The translations under genes and the position numbers were made by a program. Positions 21,072-27,695 of a DNA stretch of 27,695 nucleotides are shown here, in pieces (position 1 is the stretch's first letter; each line of letters begins with the position of its first letter). Source of the stretch: Thermomucor indicae-seudaticae (taxonomy: Eukaryota; Mucoromycota; Mucoromycetes; Mucorales; Lichtheimiaceae); assembly GCA_000787465.1 (NCBI GenBank), contig JSYX01000474.1, positions 1-27,695 on the forward strand, written 5' to 3'. The notes under the pieces are model-generated. The model was not told where the DNA came from and searched no databases. It saw only the letters and a program-made list of their open reading frames with translations.

Positions 21072-21972
21072 ACAATATTAAGGTGGTGCATGCCCGGTTA
21101 TTACACAGCGGACTGCAGGCTCTGCGACACAGTCAGGAAATCTTAACAGTCATCTTCGGTTGATTCACTTTTGCGAGGGACGTAAAAGACGCCAAAATCC
21201 ACCAGGCCATATATTGCATCATACTTTAAGTGCATGGGTACACTTAATAGTGAACTCCTTCCATCAAAGGGATCGTGCTTCGTAAGCAACTATCTACTAT
21301 TAAACCTTGTCACTACCTGTGCTGCACGCTCTCGATACAGATGTGACAGCTTCAGAACTGAGCACTGCAGGATTCAGTTGGTTGGCACGAGCAGCTATAT
21401 ACGTGGCTGTATGCACAGATTGCAACTTCAAACCAGAGTTGCAGTGTCATATCATGTTGAGCAAGCGAGAGGCTGTTGTCAGTTTCAAGATAACAAAAAG
21501 CATAATGACAACAGGACTATGGCACCGCCTGAGTGAATGGGTGGGTATAAGAACCGACCACTGTCTAATATTATCATCATTATGAGCGCCAACGGAATAA
21601 AGAAAGACATTCCGTAATAGTTTAAATGCACTCATCCATTCAGCGTGCTTAGCAACTAAGCAAAAATTGGGGTTATCACTGTAACTATTACCCAGTTCTT
21701 GTTCTATTGGGAAGCCTTGGGTAAGTACTTTTGATCGTTGGAAGCGCTTGCGACTGGCTCCTAGCATAGTGGATGTTAACGGAAGTATTATTTAAATATC
21801 CAGAAGTAATTGAAACGTAGGAACGGGGGGCAAGTGCGAACAGTTGCCAGCTCACGAAAAATCTCAAAATGAATGAGCGACGGCTTTCATTCACTAGCAC
21901 CCCGCTCTGCCGCTTGTTTCTTTCCCTTTCCTTCTTTCCATTACGACATCTTCAAGCTGACTAATAGCATCC

Positions 21973-23048
21973 ATGAATCCGCTTCCGTTCCGTTTTGACC
22001 TCGCTCGGCATCCTCAAAAAGACACAATAAAGATGATGACATCTCTATTGGAGAAAGTAACGAAGACCAATGACCGTCTGCATCCAGCGGCTTCCAACCC
22101 CGGCGATCCAGCACCGCGGAATAGTCGAGGACGCACTTTATCCCTTTCATCGCCTTACACATGTTTCCACGCGCGCTCCATTCCTAGCATATCCATTCAC
22201 GCATACCTTTCTCGCATCTTGAAATACTGCCCCTGCGCAAATGAGTGCTTTTTGGCCCTTTTAGTGTATTTCGATCGGTTATCGAAATCAACTGCAACGC
22301 GGCAACCGCTTCGCATCGACTCTTTCAACATTCACCGTCTCTTAATTGCTGGCATCATGGTTGCCAGCAAGCTCTTTTCTGATGTTTTTTTCACAAATAC
22401 CCGTTACGCCAAGGTAAGGAAAAGGAAGGCCTCCCTGAAATGATATATATTGATGGTTATTAGGTTGGGGGTTTACCTGTCTCAGAACTTAATGTGCTTG
22501 AAGTTGAATTCTTGGCCCTGAACAACTATTCGCTTTTTGTCACTGTCGAGGAATTGCAGCATTATGGCGATCAACTGCTGTTACACTGGATGCGAGAACA
22601 GGAAGGTTACATTGATACCCGCATCCCGCAACGTCAATTAGCAACACCCGGGATCCAAGCCGTCCCCATAGACGAACATGACGAAGAGAATGAAGATTAT
22701 CACCGAGTAAACAAAGCAGCACGGCAGTTGTCCATTGACAAAGGTGATAGGCGTTCCTCATTCCATGACACGACAGGCAGTAAAGATATCCACCGTAAAT
22801 CGGACGAGATCGATCGTGATCGACGGTTCAAGAGACCCAGTCGCTCTTTCTCCTCGTCAGAAGACAGTTCACGCCACTTGCCCACTCCTCCCGATTCGTC
22901 GTCCCCGAATAATATGATTACTCCGTCCCCATCATCGTCGCATGACTCGTCACGCAGCTACCATCGTCAACGGCAGCAAGAACAAGAAGCCAGTTACACT
23001 GACACGGACATGCGAACGCGCCATGAGATTTATCCGACCGTATCATGA
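21973..23048 (+). CDS. PHO80/PCL-type cyclin
   Basis: Two exons, 21973-22413 and 22464-23048, with a 50-nt intron (GTAAGG..TTAG) between AK and VGG; 341 residues. Residues about 70-175 form the PHO80-like cyclin box: PSISIHAYLSRILKYCP, the conserved LLVYFDRLSK, IDSFNIHRLLIAGIMVASK, YAK-VGGLPVSELNVLE and FLALNNYSLFV. Such cyclins bind a Pho85-type kinase and in yeast control phosphate response, glycogen metabolism or cell-cycle entry. The C-terminal 150 residues are low-complexity, rich in Ser, Asp, Arg and His, probably disordered and phosphorylated (PTPPDSSSP). Box membership is clear; which Pho85 branch it serves is not. Confidence 0.92.
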
Positions 23049-23267
23049 GGTAGCAGGCTATCTCAGTTGCAAGTAGCCGGGAGAAAGAACTATGCCGCTG
23101 GGCATGTATCAAATCCACTGCCCCACATATACATTGGGGGTTATTATGTTCCCTTTTCAGCCTTTTTACTATTATATGCTTATTCATATATTTCTTTTCC
23201 ATTATGCAATATCGCATCAAAAGCAAAAAAGAGAGGGCTGTGAATATAGGGCGTTTGCCCGTTTGTT
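23049..23267. other. Convergent 3' region
   Basis: 219 nt between the cyclin stop and the malic enzyme stop; AT-rich, and holds both 3' UTRs. Confidence 0.5.
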
Positions 23268-25378
23268 TTACGCTAACTCGTAGTCTGGATACCTTGGCTC
23301 CCACATGAACTCTCTGACAGTGGCTTCAATATCCTTTGGTGGCGGATCCAGACGTGCTTCTCCAGTTTCCAATGCAGTTTGTACCACCGCTGTCGCTACT
23401 TTGAGACTGACATGGCGTGCTTCGGCAATATCAGGTAGGAGGCTATTCGTGCGATCTTTCGAAGTCATAGCGGGAGAGCAGTTGCTGAGGGCGTTTGCAG
23501 CTGCAAAGATCATTGGGTCGGTGCAGTGTTTTGCTCGACTTACGATGCAGCCCAATCCGATTCCCGGGAACACATAACCATTATTACACTCTGCGACTTT
23601 GTAAGTCCTGCCTTTGTATTCAACGGGATCGAACGGTGAGCCGGTTGTGACAAAAGCTCGACCATCTGTCTAATATCATAAAACACATGAGTTCAAGCCG
23701 GTAAAAGAAAAAAGCCAGACTATTTAATCACCCATTCATACAGATCTGCTGGCTTTGCTTCATGCAGTTGGGTCGGGTTGGACAGAGGGAAAATCATGGG
23801 ATGGTCACAGTGTTTAGCCATGGTGCGTACGACGTCTTCGGTAAACGCACCGGGAACAGTGGAGCATCCGATGAGGATGGTTGGGTGAACGTGTTCAACA
23901 ACTTCGAGAAGGTTAGGCGGACGGTCAAGCTTGAATTCGTCGCTGGAGCGGACATAGAGCTTCTGCTGTTCTGATATAGGGTAGTCCTTTACGTTATCTG
24001 TTAACAACCCGGGTTTATCAAGGCACCAGAAACGCTTTGAAGCATCCTCCTTTGACATGCCATTTTCATGCTCGATATAGCTGCGAAGCTGTTCCACAAG
24101 TTTATATAAGTGAAATCTTGACATAACGGTGTCGATAACTCACCTGATCTGCGATTCCGATACCCGCTGTCCCAGAACCAAATATCACTACCCTTTGGTC
24201 TGCCATTTTCTCCTCAGTGATCTTGAGCGCCGCCATGGTGCAAGCCAATGTAATGGCACCCGTTCCTTGGATATCATCATTAAAAGTTGCCATTGCTGGC
24301 TGATATTTCGTTAGCAAACGACGCGCGTTATCCACTCCAAAGTCTTCCCAGTGCAAAAACGCGTTCTTGAAATGAGTCCTCACACACTCTGCGAATTTGT
24401 TGACGAATTGGTCATATTCTGAGCCGCGTATGCGATTGTGGCGCCACCCAAGGTACAGCGGGTCATCGAGAAGCTCCTTGCGATTCGTTCCGACGTCCAG
24501 GACAACCGGTAACGCCCTGGCAGGATTGATTCCCGCCATGGCCGTGTACAGGATAAGTTTTGCGACCTACTCCTTCAACCGTCAGCATTTATCCCAATTC
24601 TGATGGGATGGTGTTTTGCATTAAAGTATACCAACTGATATTGCCACACCGCCTACACCTTGGTCACCGATACCGAGAATTTCTTCACTGTCAGTGACGA
24701 CAATCAAATTAATATCTTCTGGTTGGATACTGCATTGTAGTACTCCTTCCAGCAGTACATGCACCAAGTTCTCTGCTTCCGGATAATTGAGATACACACC
24801 TCGTCTTGCAAACCAGTCATTAGTAGTACCGCATAAATAAGCAGTAGGAATGAGACTTACGGTCGATTAAACACGTGGGAATAGCTAAGATCATTGAAAC
24901 AATTCAAATCAGCCCTTGCATACATAAAGCACAGAACCATGACCAAACCTCTGGATATATTCGCCTTCCGTAGGCGTATAGATAACCGGCAAGATGCGAT
25001 TCAGGTTCTTTATGATAAAGTTATAAAATAGCGTCTCGTTTTGTTCGTGGATATCTTTAATCACTTGTCAATTGACCAAGAAGAATCCGAGTGCGATGTT
25101 TGCTTACTTTGCATAAAGGTGTTTTTGATAATAGGACGCTTGAGCTGATCGTATTGTTCCTGCATCCGAGCAGTCTGTTCTTCGAGCGTGTTGACTTTGT
25201 ATGGAAGAAGGCTGCGTAACTGAAACTTTTCCCGCTCCTCTTTGGTGAATGCCGTGCCCTTGTTGAGCAATGGGTGGCTCAAAAGGACTTGGCCAGTTAA
25301 GCTCGTCGTGATCTTTGACTGATTGCCAGGCTTATCACCGTATGTATGAGTTTGCAACTTCTTTGACCAGTCTTCCAT
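23268..25378 (-). CDS. Malic enzyme (malate dehydrogenase, decarboxylating)
   Basis: Seven exons: 25378-25108, 25063-24949, 24884-24861 (24 nt), 24804-24636, 24566-24144, 24088-23732 and 23669-23268; 586 residues, the usual family length. It converts L-malate to pyruvate and CO2 with reduction of NAD(P)+. Visible landmarks, in order: YTPTEGEY (substrate Tyr), [35 protein letters not shown] (catalytic Lys), [18 protein letters not shown], the acidic metal ligands in HWEDFG and [10 protein letters not shown], the Rossmann motif [33 protein letters not shown] and PGIGLG. No mitochondrial presequence is evident (MEDWSKKLQ), so a cytosolic form is likely. Cofactor choice cannot be read safely. The exon 4/5 junction uses a GTTGGT donor and is the least sure. 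Confidence 0.93.
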
Positions 25379-25524
25379 GATTGAATGGTTTCCGGAAAAA
25401 AAAAGAGGAAAGTGATACGTAATGCATTGTTCTTTTCAGTGTTCTGAAAACCCCAGCGCACGGGCCTTAATTTTCAAGTTGCGTTCGGCTGATACCGTTT
25501 CTGTTGCTTCTTTCACCCGTTTAC
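25379..25524. promoter_or_regulatory. Short divergent promoter
   Basis: 146 nt between the malic enzyme start (minus) and the CUE gene start (plus). A poly-A run lies near 25395-25410. Regulation of the two genes may overlap. Confidence 0.45.
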
Positions 25525-26824
25525 ATGGCCAACCCGTTTCAGGTACTTTCGCCAAATGCGAATATCCTCCAGGAAGCCTTTCCTACGCTGGATTCCGATC
25601 TCATTGAGGATGTTCTGGCTTCCGTGCACGACAATGTGGAAGATGCATTTGAGCTTTTGCTCCGAATGACCGACCCTGACATCACATCGTCGTCACCTCC
25701 ACCATTGCCAGACAGACCGCAGCGAACCGTTCCGCAAACCCGAAACCAAACATTGGTATGCGGTCAGCATAAAGGTCATTCACATAGTCAGTCTAGACCT
25801 AGTCACTCATGCCTGCACGTACTTTATTTGATAGTCATCCGCGAAAACAGTGAGCTACGCCAACGACAGTACCAATGCAAGTGCCATTATGGGTTGCCTT
25901 TTTTTTGATACTTAAAGGATTTAGCCTATCTAACATGGTATCCTTTTTTACAGCCTTTCCTGAACGACAGTGGTAACCAGCCGCCTTGTGTCACCGTGAG
26001 GCAAGAATTGGCACTGTGGCGCCAAGAGCTTGCCAAGGCCAGCCGCGAACGCCGTCAAGCGAGGCGTTGTGGCTCAAATGGTGAATTATTTGTAGTATGG
26101 TCCTTCATATCAAATGCTCACATGAATTATTCAACTAGCGTCTTTACCAGACAGGCGAGGTTAGTGTCACTGACAACAAGATCACATCCACAAGTTAACA
26201 TTCTTTATTGGCAGAACTTCGAGACCTTGAGCCTCTAAGAAACGTTTTCGAGGAAACCAGTGGTAAGGATAAAATAATCTGCTATTATTATTTTGTCTGA
26301 CCCTGCGCCTAAACATCACGCAACTGCCGTACGAAAAGCCGCGTCTTACTACAACACGATTGGCGGTTCAAGGTATGGTTTAAGTCAAATTTGGGGATGA
26401 TAGCTGTGTTAATTGGATTAATCCTGTTAAAAGTAGTAGCTCATCGTGCAATCGGCCGTCTCCGACACACAATTCAGACCGCATAACACCGCCCTTCAAC
26501 TTGCACACGCAGAGCGAGAGGAATCTCAATCAGACAGGGCCCTTAAGGCGGCTGCTGAGGAGACCTGTGCCTCTACCACCAGATGATTATTCAAACAGTT
26601 CTGCAGCTGTGCGGACAAATATATCTGTTTGCTCTTCCAGTCGTCATTCATCACGAATGCCGCCAACCGCCGCAACTGCAGATACCCAACCCGCTGTCAA
26701 TCCCTTTGAAGATAATGAAGCGCCACCCGCTTACGGGGCCCACTATAATGATACGTATGTGGCTCCCGAAGATACTGATTGGGTGTTACAGCAGAACCGT
26801 CTTCGAACATCCGATGTCACCTAG
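25525..26824 (+). CDS. CUE-domain (ubiquitin-binding) protein
   Basis: Six exons: 25525-25755, 25954-26080, 26139-26159 (21 nt), 26215-26262, 26339-26372 and 26434-26824, phases agreeing; 283 residues. Residues about 10-52 are a CUE domain (ILQEAFPTLDSDLIEDVL.. with the terminal AFELLL dileucine element), which binds mono-ubiquitin. A Pro-rich linker follows, then a charged helix (ELALWRQELAKASRERRQAR) and a low-complexity C-terminus with NPFEDNEAPPAY, which contains an NPF motif and a PPAY (WW-domain ligand) motif. This suits a trafficking or selective-autophagy adaptor. In the last exon a second frame (about 26460-26570) also reads as a charged helix, so the exact path there is uncertain. 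The first intron, at 198 nt, is unusually long for the window. Confidence 0.8.
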
Positions 26825-26891
26825 TTATACATAATTGTCTTCCGTTTTGCATGTAAAAAGCAATATGTAGCTTATTTTCTTTATTTAGCTT

Positions 26892-27219
26892 TCAACCGTA
26901 ATATACTTGCGTCACCCGATTTTCGCTATCAAGAAGCACGTTCAGGCGAGAAGGTATGTAGTCTCTGGTCATTGGAGCGCCAGGAGGCACGACGCGACAG
27001 CCTTCTGGTAATTCAGTTCTCTTGAAAGTCTACTTAGGAGGTTATTGTTAAGAAACGTAAGTGGTGTAAAGGGATGGGTGATGGCTTTACTTGGTTAGTT
27101 GATGCTGTATCCATCTCCTCGTCGTTCGCAACAAAGGTCTTGTCTAAGAGTTTCTTGCGCCATTCTTCAATATCGTCAGGCGGCGTAAGGTTAAATTTGA
27201 GGTCTTCAGTGGACGTCAT
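26892..27219 (-). CDS. Peptidase inhibitor I78 family-like protein
   Basis: Two exons, 27219-27091 and 27029-26892, with an intron of 61 nt (GTAAAG..TAG); 88 residues. The C-terminal half matches the I78 pattern: LPEGCRVVPPGAPMTRDY, then SRLNVLLDSENRVTQVYYG at the end. I78 proteins are small inhibitors of serine proteases that use a wedge-type loop. The N-terminal 45 residues are acidic and helical (DDIEEWRKKLLDK) with no signal peptide, so this copy is probably cytosolic and may guard against vacuolar or endogenous proteases. An alternative acceptor three codons downstream would remove T-F-K. The stop lies 67 nt from the convergent CUE gene's stop. Confidence 0.85.
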
Positions 27220-27695
27220 GATACAGATGATGAAGGAAAGAAGAAAGAAAAAGGAAAATGCTTTAACTGAATTGGAGCTGTAACGTATACCGTTGCACAG
27301 GTCCGCGCTGTTTACGCCTTCGGGACATCAATGCGATGAACAACTTTGTCTGTGGTCTCTGCCGTCGATTCACAAAAGTAGCTTTTCTGATGAATCCGAA
27401 ACTCTGGTCCAGTTCTTTTCGAGAACGCTGGCTGGCAGCATGTTGAGGTATGACATTTCAAAGTCGCTTTCAAGCACCGTGAACATGAAATGCCAATTCG
27501 CTGCTCAGGACCTCAACAAGGTGCAAGTGTGAAAACGGCCAATAGGTCGAGTACAACCTGGATCGCGGGTCATTTTGCACCTGGCTTATGCTGTCAACAT
27601 CGAAACTGGTCATCGCAATGGTTTACTGCAGCACCCACATGTTGTTCCTGATCAGATTATAAATCGCTTTAGATGGCGTGAAAAGGGAGACTTCA
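27220..27695 (+). other. Possible 5' part of a plus-strand gene at the window edge
   Basis: A plus-strand open stretch at 27293-27458 (..SDESETLVQFFSRTLAGSML) ends at a plausible donor (GTATGA at about 27450). An AG acceptor after GCTGCTCAG near 27511 is followed by another open stretch in a different phase. A second frame from an ATG near 27342 gives MNNFVCGLCRRF.. and stops. No choice is secure. The segment 27220-27290 must also hold the promoter of the I78 gene. Confidence 0.25.

Larger units (their letters stand above)
20000..21960 (+). other. Coding-like sequence, unresolved gene or remnant
   Basis: No intact gene was assembled. Coding-like plus-strand stretches include about 20608-20742 (from an ATG, with LDVVQWRSEQNEMQTK), about 20746-20870 in another frame (MDIAYDGRGKLSKIEVTG), 20820-21146 (IKESQFEASVPRETTDD and later CMPGYYTADCRLCD) and 21307-21585. 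The frame changes between them do not coincide with introns I trust. Competing open frames lie on the minus strand (20520-20855, 20792-21091, 21447-21767). This is either a multi-exon gene with weak splice signals or a decayed gene. The AT content is higher from 20000 to 20400, where nothing is seen. Confidence 0.25.

Overview
The window looks like nuclear DNA of an early-diverging filamentous fungus, most likely Mucoromycota. This is an inference from the gene types and the intron style: many GT..AG introns of about 37-76 nt, often with loose donor sites, and tightly packed genes on both strands. I found no rRNA, tRNA, CRISPR array or bacterial operon.

Layout. 1-1171: plus-strand coding-like pieces that I could not join into a gene. 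1172-6966: a small unrecognised minus-strand gene split in two by a non-LTR retrotransposon (1530-6816) with a 13-bp target-site duplication and a poly(A) end; removing the element restores a 164-codon reading frame. 7183-8433: leucine-rich-repeat protein. 9304-9978: acetate-transporter-type GPR1/FUN34/YaaH membrane protein. 10966-11820: four-exon FUN14-domain mitochondrial protein. 12142-15427: beta-propeller protein fused to an ion-channel-like C-terminus, with one apparent frame slip. 15758-18532: a 13-exon ARM/HEAT-like protein of 702 residues. 18652-19978: unrecognised plus-strand multi-exon gene (model incomplete), divergent from the ARM gene across a 119-bp gap that holds part of a Tc1-like inverted repeat. 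20000-21960: unresolved coding-like sequence with a repeated 27-nt motif. 21973-23048: PHO80-type cyclin. 23268-25378: seven-exon malic enzyme. 25525-26824: six-exon CUE-domain protein with a 21-nt micro-exon. 26892-27219: two-exon I78-type protease inhibitor. 27220-27695: possible start of another plus-strand gene running off the edge.

The cellular genes are ordinary housekeeping, metabolic and regulatory types and form no operon or cluster; neighbours are divergent or convergent with short gaps. Malic enzyme (NAD(P)H and pyruvate from malate), the acetate transporter and a phosphate-type cyclin all relate to nutrient metabolism, but nothing shows they are co-regulated. The clearest unusual features are the retrotransposon-split gene with a precisely reconstructable empty site, the propeller-channel fusion, and the hairpin at the start of the 18.65 kb gene. 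Exon models were built by hand from splice signals and phase agreement; no alignment or RNA evidence was available.
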